Of a stretch of 53,185 nucleotides of DNA, positions 15,819 through 24,480 are shown piece after piece. The first letter of the stretch is position 1, and each line of letters opens with the position of its first letter. The DNA lies in contig CALGCG010000058.1 of the NCBI GenBank assembly GCA_937884485.1, forward strand, positions 1 to 53,185. Reading direction: 5' to 3'. The translations under genes were made by a program, and so were the position numbers. The stretch is from an uncultured Bacteroidales bacterium (GTDB lineage Bacteria; Bacteroidota; Bacteroidia; Bacteroidales; P3). The notes below the pieces were generated by a model. The model was given only the letters and a program-made list of their open reading frames with translations. It had not been told where the DNA came from and made no database searches.

Positions 15819-15832
15819 CCGGTAACGCTATC

Positions 15833-15862
15833 AAAAAAAGACGCCCTTTCGGAGGCGTCTTT
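15833..15862 (-). terminator. Terminator after tRNA-Ser
   Basis: Arms AAAGACGCC / GGCGTCTTT with an 8-base loop and a T7 run on the minus strand. It ends the tRNA-Ser transcript just before tRNA-Pro. An inverse, weaker T-run makes it partly bidirectional. Confidence 0.8.
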
Positions 15863-15867
15863 CTTGG

Positions 15868-15955
15868 CGGAGAAGGGGGGATTCGAACCCCCGGTACCCT
15901 AATCGAGTACGACAGTTTAGCAAACTGTTGGTTTCAGCCACTCACCCACCTCTCC
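15868..15955 (-). tRNA. tRNA-Ser (anticodon GCT)
   Basis: An 88-base class II tRNA with acceptor GGAGAGG/CTTCTCC, anticodon stem-loop CAGTTTGCTAAACTG, a long variable arm closed by GTAC/GTAC, and discriminator G73. Confidence 0.95.
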
Positions 15956-16006
15956 GTGTGTTTCGTTAGACCAAATTATACCAATTTTTATCTCTCAAAA
16001 ACGGTG

Positions 16007-16038
16007 CAAAATTACGAACATTTTCCAAACTGGCCAAA
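16007..16038 (-). promoter_or_regulatory. tRNA-Ser promoter
   Basis: On the minus strand TTTG (16035-16038), a 20-base spacer and TAATTTTG (16007-16014) match the full Bacteroidota sigma-A consensus upstream of the tRNA cluster. Confidence 0.8.
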
Positions 16039-16050
16039 TTTTTTTTATTC

Positions 16051-16156
16051 AAGAGTGAAGAATAAAGGACGATAGACTGAAAAACAGAGGATTACGGCAA
16101 GCCTTTTTCATGCTCCGACCGTTCAGCCGCCTTGTCATTCTTCATTCTTCACTCTT
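16051..16156. repeat. 13-bp inverted repeat with 80-bp loop
   Basis: AAGAGTGAAGAAT (16051-16063) is exactly inverted as ATTCTTCACTCTT (16144-16156), next to pyrimidine-rich TTCATT-type microrepeats before the gpmA stop. No T-run fits a simple terminator. Confidence 0.7.
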
Positions 16157-16162
16157 CATTTT

Positions 16163-16909
16163 TCACTTTTTCTTGGCCTGGTTGGCCACGCTGGCCTGCT
16201 TGGCGGCGATGACTTCGGGGTCGCCGAGGAACTTGTCCTCGACGAGGTTCATCTTGTCGTCGAAGGTGAAGACATAGGGCACAGCGGTGGGGAGGTTGAA
16301 CTTGATGATCTCCTCGTTGCTCATGCCTTTCAGCTCCTTGACGATGCCGCGCAGCGAGTTGCCATGGGCGACCACCATGAGGGTGTTGCGGTTCTCGAAG
16401 GCGGGCATGATGGTGCCGCGGTAGTAGGGCATGAGGCGCTCGATGGTGTCCTTGAGGCTCTCGGTGAGGGGGATGAGGTTGTCCGGAATCTCGTTGTAGC
16501 GCGGATCCATGCGGGGGCTGCGCTCGTCGTGGAGGTCGAGTGCCGGGGGCTGCACATCGAAGGCGCGGCGCCAGAGGAGCACCTGCTCGTCGCCGTACTT
16601 GGCGGCGGTGTCGGCCTTGTTGAGGCCCTGGATGGCACCGTAGCTCTTCTCGTTGAGGCGCCAGGACTTCTGCACGGGCAGCCAGTCCATGTCCATGGCG
16701 TCGAGAATCTCGTTGAGGGTCTTCACGGCGCGCTTGAGGTAGGAGGTGAAGCAGAGCTCGGGGCGGTAGCCCTCGGCTTTGAGCAGTTTGCCGGCTTCGT
16801 AGGCTTCCTTGATGCCGTTCTCGGTGAGGTCGACATCGGTCCAGCCGGTGAAGAGGTTCAGTTTGTTCCAGGCGCTTTCGCCATGACGTACAAGTATCAA
16901 AGTTTTCAT
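16163..16909 (-). CDS. gpmA: 2,3-bisphosphoglycerate-dependent phosphoglycerate mutase
   Basis: A 248-residue histidine phosphatase. The phospho-accepting His lies in LILVRHGESAWN near the N-terminus, with the second active-site His in VVAHGNSLRG. It also has the GpmA-specific insert LNEKSYGAIQGLNKADTAA; the usual His-Tyr-Gly is Ser-Tyr-Gly here. It interconverts 3- and 2-phosphoglycerate in glycolysis. The start overlaps the stop of lgt by four bases, so they are translationally coupled. Length agrees with the family. Confidence 0.95.
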   Translation of the reverse strand: MKTLILVRHGESAWNKLNLFTGWTDVDLTENGIKEAYEAGKLLKAEGYRPELCFTSYLKRAVKTLNEILDAMDMDWLPVQKSWRLNEKSYGAIQGLNKADTAAKYGDEQVLLWRRAFDVQPPALDLHDERSPRMDPRYNEIPDNLIPLTESLKDTIERLMPYYRGTIMPAFENRNTLMVVAHGNSLRGIVKELKGMSNEEIIKFNLPTAVPYVFTFDDKMNLVEDKFLGDPEVIAAKQASVANQAKKK

Positions 16910-17787
16910 TTCTTTTTCTCCTTTTCTTTGTCTTTAAAAGTTACTTTTTCTCCCTTGGGGAAAGGTCCCTGCGGGAATTTCTCCTGTTTGGCGAGCCAGG
17001 CGATGACCAGGCCGCCGACGATGAAGGGCAGGCTGAGGAGCTGGCCCATGTTGAGCGTCATTCCGGCCTCGAAGCCCACCTGGTCGTTCTTTACGAACTC
17101 GATGAGGAACCTCACGCCGAACAGCGCCACGAGCCACCAGCCGAAGATGGTGCCGCTCTTCACCTGACCGCCCTTGTGGCGATAGTACCACAGGCTGACG
17201 GCGAAGATGAGGAAATAGCTGAGGCTCTCGTAGAGCTGCGTGGGGTGTTTGGGGAGGGTCTCGCCATTGCGCTCGTAGATGAAGCCCCAGGGCAGCGAGG
17301 TGACGTGGCCGTAGATTTCGCTGTTCATGAGGTTGCCCAGGCGGATGAAGGCGCCGCCGAGGGCGATGACGATGACCATGCGGTCCAGTATCCACCAGAT
17401 GTTCATGCCATACTTGCGCCAGTAGAGGTACATGGCCGTCAGGATGCCGATGGCCGCGCCGTGGCTGGCCAGGCCCTCGAAGCCCTTGAACTCGCCGTTG
17501 CGGAAGGGCCACACGATCTCAAACCAGTGCTCAGAGGTGAGAAAATAGCCGGGCTCGTAGAAGAGGCAGTGGCCCAGGCGGGCACCAACGAGGGTGGCAA
17601 GGAACATGTAGATGACGAGGCTTTCGAGGTAGTCGCTCTTGACGCCTTCGCGCTTGAACATGCGCGACATGATCCAGTAGCCCAGCACGAAGGCCACCAG
17701 GAAGCCCAGCGAGTACCAGCGCAAGCCGAAAGACCCAATGTGAAACAACACTGGGTCGACATTCCAATGGATAGCTGAAAGAATCAT
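16906..17787 (-). CDS. lgt: Prolipoprotein diacylglyceryl transferase
   Basis: A 293-residue inner-membrane enzyme with about seven helices. Recognisable features are the Lgt stretch RLGNLMNSEIYG with its catalytic arginine, GLASHGAAIGI and HPTQLYESLSY. It transfers diacylglycerol from phosphatidylglycerol to the lipobox cysteine of prelipoproteins, the first step in maturing the many lipoproteins in this window. The C-terminus is a short Lys/Glu-rich cytoplasmic tail. It lies between rny and gpmA on the same strand and overlaps gpmA by four bases. Confidence 0.95.
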   Translation of the reverse strand: MILSAIHWNVDPVLFHIGSFGLRWYSLGFLVAFVLGYWIMSRMFKREGVKSDYLESLVIYMFLATLVGARLGHCLFYEPGYFLTSEHWFEIVWPFRNGEFKGFEGLASHGAAIGILTAMYLYWRKYGMNIWWILDRMVIVIALGGAFIRLGNLMNSEIYGHVTSLPWGFIYERNGETLPKHPTQLYESLSYFLIFAVSLWYYRHKGGQVKSGTIFGWWLVALFGVRFLIEFVKNDQVGFEAGMTLNMGQLLSLPFIVGGLVIAWLAKQEKFPQGPFPKGEKVTFKDKEKEKKK

Positions 17788-17817
17788 AGGACTTATAGGG
17801 CTTTAAGGACCTATGGA

Positions 17818-19359
<1,542 letters not shown>

Positions 19360-19385
19360 GATGTGTTGTTTGTTTTTTGTTGTGG

Positions 19386-19550
19386 GAACGGCGGCTGCCG
19401 GTGGAAGGTTCGAGGTCAGTCTAAAAAAAGCAAATCCTGCATCGCGGTTGTTATCCCCCTCCAAGAGTTATGGTAAACTCTGAAACTGTAGGATTTGAGC
19501 GCCGGGCGTATCAGCCATACAACCTACCCGCCCCTGAGCCGACTCGGTTC
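19386..19550 (-). ncRNA. Structured RNA, candidate 6S RNA
   Basis: Between zapA and rny the minus strand folds as a long rod. Closing pairs are GAAC/GTTC, CGGCT/AGCCG and AGGTT/AACCT. An internal bubble of about 23 by 20 bases follows, then CAAATCCT/AGGATTTG and an inner AGAGTT/AACTCT hairpin. Closing stem, large bubble and apical stem at about 165-190 nt is the 6S layout, and 6S genes often neighbour zapA. CAAATCCT/AGGATTTG is also followed by CTTTTTTT, so a shorter terminated product or an rny leader is the alternative. No consensus promoter is visible. Confidence 0.5.
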
Positions 19551-19566
19551 GTAAATGGTGTTGAGT

Positions 19567-19872
19567 TTACAAACTGTTTTGGGTCGGATGCAGGATTTGG
19601 TCCAGCACGCTGTCGATGGACTGCAGCCTCTGCGCGAGGTCGGTGTCCTTGAACCGCAGCGAGTCTTGTATCTTGGTCAATTGTGTGATCTGCGTCAATG
19701 CTACCATTGCCAGCAAGTCCTGATGGTCGTTGTAGGCATACTGCTTGCCGTAGGCCTTGGCCTGCGTGTCGATGAGCTCGGCCGCCCTGCGCAACGCCGC
19801 CTCGTCCTCAGCGGCCACACGCAGCTTGTACGTCCGTCCCATTATATTTACCGATGCCGATACCGTTTCCAT
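19567..19872 (-). CDS. zapA: Cell division protein ZapA
   Basis: A 101-residue protein. The N-terminal strand-rich head (METVSASVNIMGRTYKLRV) is followed by EDEAALRRAAELIDTQAKAYG and a C-terminal coiled coil, the ZapA arrangement. It binds FtsZ and bundles protofilaments at mid-cell. The ATG at 19872 matches family N-termini; the frame remains open to a TTG at 19905. It lies 37 bases after a coiled-coil gene, probably in one transcript. Confidence 0.85.
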   Translation of the reverse strand: METVSASVNIMGRTYKLRVAAEDEAALRRAAELIDTQAKAYGKQYAYNDHQDLLAMVALTQITQLTKIQDSLRFKDTDLAQRLQSIDSVLDQILHPTQNSL

Positions 19873-19909
19873 CTTTGCTTCTTCCCTTTCCCTGTCCACC
19901 GCCAACAGG

Positions 19910-20206
19910 CTACATGGCGGTGTTTTTCACTATCTCGAGACTTTTGTCAATGGCGCGAATCATCTGATTGATTTTGAGTTTTATCTCAGCACTCTCGCCT
20001 TTCTCTGACAACTTGTTCCCTAATTTTAATAATTTGTTCTCTTCTTTTAAATTGTTTATAGTTGTTTCACTGTTTTTCAATGCTTCTTCGAGTTCGCGGC
20101 ACCGATTCTCCTTCTGCGACACCAGCGCGCGCAGACGTGTCACCTCGTCTGCCAACTGTCTCACTTTGAACTCAATCCCCGTTACCGATGTCTCAAAATC
20201 GAACAT
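19910..20206 (-). CDS. Coiled-coil protein upstream of zapA
   Basis: A 98-residue protein, almost entirely a heptad-rich coiled coil (FKVRQLADEVTRLRALVSQ, ELEEALKNSETTINNLKEEN). The size and position just upstream of zapA suggest a division-associated, ZapB-like partner, but this rests on context and helical character only. The ATG at 20206 follows the promoter at 20242-20273; an upstream extension would cross that promoter. Confidence 0.7.
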   Translation of the reverse strand: MFDFETSVTGIEFKVRQLADEVTRLRALVSQKENRCRELEEALKNSETTINNLKEENKLLKLGNKLSEKGESAEIKLKINQMIRAIDKSLEIVKNTAM

Positions 20207-20241
20207 ATTATTCAATGCCTGTGATACTATAAAAAGCGGTG

Positions 20242-20273
20242 CAAAAGTAGTAATTTTTTCGTAATCGGGCAAA
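20242..20273 (-). promoter_or_regulatory. Promoter of the coiled-coil-zapA unit
   Basis: On the minus strand TTTG (20270-20273), a 20-base spacer and TACTTTTG (20242-20249) form a consensus Bacteroidota promoter, adjoining the stop codon of manA. Confidence 0.8.
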
Positions 20274-20278
20274 TTTTT

Positions 20279-21331
20279 TTATTTTTCGGCACCCATGAAC
20301 TGCGCCAGCCAGTCGTTGTCGGACCGCGGTGCGTCGTTCCATCCGGCGGTGTCGACGGTCACCTCCAGCAGCCGCGCCGGGCCCTCGCAGAAGAGCTCCA
20401 CGCTCTCCGCCACGGCAGGCACCAGCACGCACTCGCCGGCATGCAGGGGCACGATGGTCTCCATGCTCTTCACCGCCGCCAAGCCCTCCACGCACAAGTA
20501 GACCACGAAGGTGTCGACATCCTCCAGATTCTTCCGCAGCGGATGCGTCAAAGAGATGAGGCTCGTGGTGAAATAAGGGCAATGCGCGAGGGTGGTGGTC
20601 TGGTCCTGACGAGCCTCGTAGCGTGTGCTCGCATGGCCGCGGACGGCGCCGAAGTCGATGGCGTCCATGGCCTCCTCGGTGTGCAGCTGGCGCGGGTGCC
20701 CGTCGGCGTCGCGACGGCCCCAGTCGTAGATGCGGTAGGTGCAGTCCGACGCCTGCTGTATCTCGGCCACCATCAAGCCGCGGCCCAGGGCATGCACCCT
20801 GCCGGCGGGGAGGAAAAAGACGTCGCCCTTGGCAGGCTGCTCGGTATGCAGCAGCTCCTCCAGGCGTCCTGCCGCCAGCGCGGCGCGGTACTCCTCGGGG
20901 TCCACCTCGCGGCGGAAACCGCTGATGAGCCTCGCTCCCGGCTCGGCCTCTATGACATACCACATCTCCGTCTTGCCGCAGGGCATGCCGCGGCGCTGCG
21001 CCAGCTCGTCGTCGGGATGCACCTGGATGGAAAGATCCTGCGCGGCGTCGATAATCTTCAGCAGCAGCGGAAACCGCGTGCCGAAGCGGTTATACACCTT
21101 GTCGCCCACCAGGTCGCCCATATAGATTTCGATGGCCTCGTCGAGCGTGTTCTCCGCCAGAAAGCCATTGGCAATGACCGACTCCTTGCCCTCCATGGAG
21201 GAAAGGACCCACATCTCGCCGCAATTGGGAAGAGGGTCGTAGTTGAAACCGTAGCCTTTGAGTTTGTTGCCTCCCCAGATGACATTCTTGAAGAGGGGCA
21301 GAAATTTCAGTGGATATAGTGCACTCTGCAT
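20279..21331 (-). CDS. manA: Class I mannose-6-phosphate isomerase
   Basis: A 350-residue cupin-type enzyme. Metal-binding and active-site motifs are LSIQVHPDDELA, GKTEMWYVIEAEPG and FFLPAGRVHALG. It interconverts fructose-6-phosphate and mannose-6-phosphate for GDP-mannose and surface glycan synthesis or mannose use. Its ATG shares one base with the stop of the small gene upstream, so the two are translationally coupled. Length agrees with short bacterial class I enzymes. Confidence 0.92.
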   Translation of the reverse strand: MQSALYPLKFLPLFKNVIWGGNKLKGYGFNYDPLPNCGEMWVLSSMEGKESVIANGFLAENTLDEAIEIYMGDLVGDKVYNRFGTRFPLLLKIIDAAQDLSIQVHPDDELAQRRGMPCGKTEMWYVIEAEPGARLISGFRREVDPEEYRAALAAGRLEELLHTEQPAKGDVFFLPAGRVHALGRGLMVAEIQQASDCTYRIYDWGRRDADGHPRQLHTEEAMDAIDFGAVRGHASTRYEARQDQTTTLAHCPYFTTSLISLTHPLRKNLEDVDTFVVYLCVEGLAAVKSMETIVPLHAGECVLVPAVAESVELFCEGPARLLEVTVDTAGWNDAPRSDNDWLAQFMGAEK

Positions 21332-21531
21332 CAGTAGGTTCTGTTAGTATGTCCGTGGCTCCTGTTGGTTCCCTTCACCTTGATATTCGACTTGATTTTG
21401 CGCGACTTGTTGCTCTGCTGGCGCTCGTACATCGTGTCACTCGAACCCTTGCACGACACCTGCACACCGCTCATGGCCAGCACTCCGGCCATCAGCAGCA
21501 AAGGGAGCAGTTTTTTCATCATTTTTCTCAT
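21331..21531 (-). CDS. Small secreted or lipoprotein-like protein
   Basis: A 66-residue protein with a basic, hydrophobic N-terminus (KKLLPLLLMAGVLAMSGVQV) and a Cys at the end of the hydrophobic run (QVSCKGSS), a weak lipobox. The mature part is a Ser/Lys/Arg/Asn-rich basic tail. No family recognised. It overlaps manA by one base. The start at 21531 is chosen because the signal sequence begins there. Upstream lies an 8-bp GCAC palindrome (TTTTGCAC/GTGCAAAA), then element B. Confidence 0.6.
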   Translation of the reverse strand: MRKMMKKLLPLLLMAGVLAMSGVQVSCKGSSDTMYERQQSNKSRKIKSNIKVKGTNRSHGHTNRTY

Positions 21532-21647
21532 ATCAGCGTATTGATTTCCAAATTGATAATACATTTTTGCACACCACGTGCAAAATACAAAGTAACGAAA
21601 AATTCCTGAATTGTGCAAATTTATTTTCTCTCCTACCCCGCAACTGC

Positions 21648-21855
21648 GACCCAACAGGCCCCCAACAGGCCCCCAATTCGCCCCCAATTCGCCCCTTCTC
21701 ATATAGTTCCCATATACTTCTTATATACTTCTCATATAGTTCTTATATACTGTATATAGGAACTATATAAGAACTATATGTGAACGATATAAGAACTATA
21801 TAAGAAGGGCCGAACAAGGGGCGAATTGGGGGCGAACCGGGGGCCTGCCGCGAGG
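21648..21855. repeat. Element B: about 200-bp imperfect palindrome of 11-bp units
   Basis: The centre at 21751 is TATATAC-T-GTATATA. Reading outward on either strand, each arm is a run of 11-mers that goes from ATAAGAACTAT-like to CGAATTGGGGG and CCTG-type units. At least four to nine units per arm match. It sits in the 423-bp gap between the divergent small secreted protein and porin genes, upstream of both promoters. The left arm matches array A in inverted orientation. The rest of the gap holds only promoters and a small palindrome. Confidence 0.9.
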
Positions 21856-21924
21856 GGAGCAGCGGGGGGGCGGCGGGGGAAAAAATCACTACTATTGGTG
21901 AAGGCTGGTTATGAGTGTATTATG

Positions 21925-21932
21925 TATTTTTG
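21925..21932 (+). promoter_or_regulatory. -7 box of the porin operon
   Basis: TATTTTTG fits TAnnTTTG, 22 bases before the porin ATG. It lies about 70 bases beyond element B. Confidence 0.65.
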
Positions 21933-21954
21933 CAGGCAGAAAAAACGATAGACT

Positions 21955-23250
21955 ATGCACATAATCGACAAGATATCAACATTCTGCATCCTGGCGTGCC
22001 TGTTGCAGGGGCCTGTGGCATCGGCACAGAACGACACCGCAACGGCCACGAAGAGCCGCCTCACCGTGGGCGGATACGGCGAGGCAGTGTACAGCCACCA
22101 CTTCTACAGCGACAATGTGTTCCGTTATTCGCATGCCGACCGCTACAAGGACGCCCCGGGCTACGGGCGCGTGGACCTTCCGCATGCCGTCATCATGCTG
22201 GGCTACGACTTCGGCCGCGGCTGGAGCGTGGGCACGGAGATTGAGTTCGAACACGGAGGCATCGAGGCCGCCGTGGAGAAGGAGACCGAGGAAACCGGCG
22301 AGTTCGAGCAGGAGGTGGAGCGCGGCGGCGAGGTGGCCCTGGAGCAGTTCTGGGTGCAGAAGAGCTTCAACCCCCACCTGAACGTGCGCGCGGGCCATAT
22401 AGTGGTACCCGTGGGCATGACCAACAACGGGCACACGCCGAACATGTTCTTCGGCGTCTATCGTCCCGAGGGCGAGAACACCATCATGCCCTGCACGTGG
22501 CACGAGACGGGCCTCAGCCTCTGGGGCCGCGCCGGCGCATGGCGCTACGAGGCGCAGCTGCTGCCGGGGCTCAACAGCAACCTCTTCAACGACCAGGGGT
22601 GGGTGCACAACGGCTCGGCGTCGCCCTACGAGTTCCGGCCGGCCAACGCCCTGGCCTGCGCCGCGCGCGTGGACTGGACGGGCATCCGCGGCCTGCGCCT
22701 GAGCCTCAGCGGCTACCTGGGCGGCAGCAACAACAACGACATCGTCACCGACGTCAACAGCCGCTACAAGGACCTGGACGGCCTCGTGGCCATAGGCTGC
22801 TTCGATTTCGCCTACCGCAACCGCTACGTCGTTGTGCGCGGCAACGTGGACTACGGCCACCTCTCCGACGCCGCCGCCATATCGGCCCGCAACAAGAACC
22901 AGACCACCATGACCGGCAACCCCTACCCCCACACCTTCGTGGGCGAGGCCGCCTGGGACGCCTCCATCGAGGCCGGCGTCGACCTGCTGTCGTTTGCCCA
23001 ATGGCGACGCAGCCACGGCAAGCTCTACCTCTTTGCCCGCTACGACCAATACGACAGCTACGTGCCCGCCGAGGGCCTGACCGACATCGGCTGGTGCTCG
23101 CGCCAGGTGGTCTCCGGCGGCGTCAACTACTATCCCCTGCCCCAGGTGGCCCTCAAGGCCGAGGGCGGTGTGCGCCTGCTCGGCGAGCAGTACAACAACG
23201 AACCCTTCTTCGCCCTGGGCGTAACGTGGACGGGGTTCTTCGTGCGATAA
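21955..23250 (+). CDS. Outer-membrane porin-like beta-barrel protein
   Basis: A 431-residue protein with a signal peptide ending VASAQ. The mature part is made of alternating beta-strands with aromatic girdles (LTVGGYGEAVYSHHF, LNVRAGHIVVPVGMTN, LYLFARYDQYDSY) and ends in FFALGVTWTGFFVR, a barrel-like terminal strand. It resembles phosphate-selective (OprO/P) type porins. It heads a same-strand series with imelysin, a di-haem oxidoreductase and a cytochrome c assembly protein, so it may import a substrate related to iron or haem rather than phosphate; that is inference. Confidence 0.8.
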   Translation: MHIIDKISTFCILACLLQGPVASAQNDTATATKSRLTVGGYGEAVYSHHFYSDNVFRYSHADRYKDAPGYGRVDLPHAVIMLGYDFGRGWSVGTEIEFEHGGIEAAVEKETEETGEFEQEVERGGEVALEQFWVQKSFNPHLNVRAGHIVVPVGMTNNGHTPNMFFGVYRPEGENTIMPCTWHETGLSLWGRAGAWRYEAQLLPGLNSNLFNDQGWVHNGSASPYEFRPANALACAARVDWTGIRGLRLSLSGYLGGSNNNDIVTDVNSRYKDLDGLVAIGCFDFAYRNRYVVVRGNVDYGHLSDAAAISARNKNQTTMTGNPYPHTFVGEAAWDASIEAGVDLLSFAQWRRSHGKLYLFARYDQYDSYVPAEGLTDIGWCSRQVVSGGVNYYPLPQVALKAEGGVRLLGEQYNNEPFFALGVTWTGFFVR

Positions 23251-23284
23251 TTCACTAATAACAATAACTAAAACCAACAAACCA

Positions 23285-24448
23285 ATGAAATCGTTTTTCA
23301 AAAATGCCGCCATGTTCATGGCAATGGCTGCGCTGACGGCGGGAGCCGCCTCCTGCAGCGACGACAACGACACCACCACCGGCAGCGACGACCGCCAGGC
23401 CGCCGCCATCGCCGAGCAGTTTGTGGACCACACCGTGGCGCCCACCTACGGAGCCCTGGCCGCCAAGACCGAGCAGCTGGCCGCCGAGCTGGCCGCCCTC
23501 AAAGCCAACCCCAACGACGCCGCCCTGCGCCAGGCCTGCGAGACCTTCCTCGCCGCCCGCGAGGAGTGGGAGAAAAGCGAAGCTTTCCTCTTCGGTGCCG
23601 CCGGCGACTTCGGCGTGGATCCCCACATCGACTCCTGGCCCCTCGACATCGACGCCTTCAACACCCTCATGAACAGCCCCGCCATGCTCGAAGCCCTCGA
23701 CGGCGAGGACGGCGACGCCGTGGCCGGCGACCGTCTGGGCAACGCCCTGCTGGGCTTCCATGGCATCGAATACATCCTCTTCGCCGACGGCCAGCCCAAG
23801 AGCGCCAGCGCCATCACCGAGAACCAGTGGATCTACGTGGCCGCCGTAGCCGGCGACCTGCGCAACCGCTGCTACCAGCTCGAGGTGGGCTGGATGGGCG
23901 AAGAAGCCCCCGAGAGCCACATCGACAAACTCGACGACCTTGAGATGCAGTACACCGTGGCCGGTGGCGACCTCAGCTACGGCGAGAACATGAAAATCGC
24001 CGGCCAAGCCGGCAGCACCTACGCCACCCGCAAGGCGGCCCTCATGGCCATCGTCCAGGGCTGCATCGACATCGCCGACGAGGTGGGCACCAGCAAAATC
24101 GGCGCCGCCCACAGCGGCGAAGACCCCACTTACATCGAAAGCCCCTACAGCCAGAAGTCCATCATCGACTTCCACAACAACATCGTCAGCATCCAGAACG
24201 CCTACCTCGGCGGCGTGGAAGGCCAGCGCGACGAGGCCCAATCGCTCCACCAGTACATGCACAGCCTCAACGCCGCCCTCGACAGCGAGGTGATGGAAGC
24301 CATCGACAACGCCATGGCCAAAATCGACGCCATGCCCGCCCCCTTCGTCAACAACATCGGCGCCGCCGCCAATGGCGAAGCCATGGAGGCCTGCGCCGCC
24401 CTCAGCGAAATCCTCGACAAGGTGGTGGAAGCCATCCGCAACAATTGA
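23285..24448 (+). CDS. Imelysin-family (insulin-cleaving M75/IrpA-like) lipoprotein
   Basis: A 387-residue, Ala-rich, mostly helical protein with a lipoprotein signal peptide (GAASCSDDND). The family motif GxHxxE is at residues 157-162 (GFHGIE). The pattern of paired helical bundles fits imelysin proteins, which are surface or periplasmic iron-regulated proteins linked to iron uptake; peptidase activity is doubtful for most. It lies 34 bases after the porin and 32 before the di-haem oxidoreductase, consistent with one operon. Confidence 0.88.
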   Translation: MKSFFKNAAMFMAMAALTAGAASCSDDNDTTTGSDDRQAAAIAEQFVDHTVAPTYGALAAKTEQLAAELAALKANPNDAALRQACETFLAAREEWEKSEAFLFGAAGDFGVDPHIDSWPLDIDAFNTLMNSPAMLEALDGEDGDAVAGDRLGNALLGFHGIEYILFADGQPKSASAITENQWIYVAAVAGDLRNRCYQLEVGWMGEEAPESHIDKLDDLEMQYTVAGGDLSYGENMKIAGQAGSTYATRKAALMAIVQGCIDIADEVGTSKIGAAHSGEDPTYIESPYSQKSIIDFHNNIVSIQNAYLGGVEGQRDEAQSLHQYMHSLNAALDSEVMEAIDNAMAKIDAMPAPFVNNIGAAANGEAMEACAALSEILDKVVEAIRNN

Positions 24449-24480
24449 AATCCCTGAACTCCCCAAAAAAAGAAAAGACT

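Noticed and set aside
19360..19464. N-terminal extension of ribonuclease Y
   Set aside because: It overlaps the structured RNA and would bury the membrane anchor; the family begins at the ATG at 19359.
21648..21855. CRISPR array or classical IS ends
   Set aside because: Units are 11 bp without spacers, no cas genes are present, and no transposase is flanked by these palindromes.
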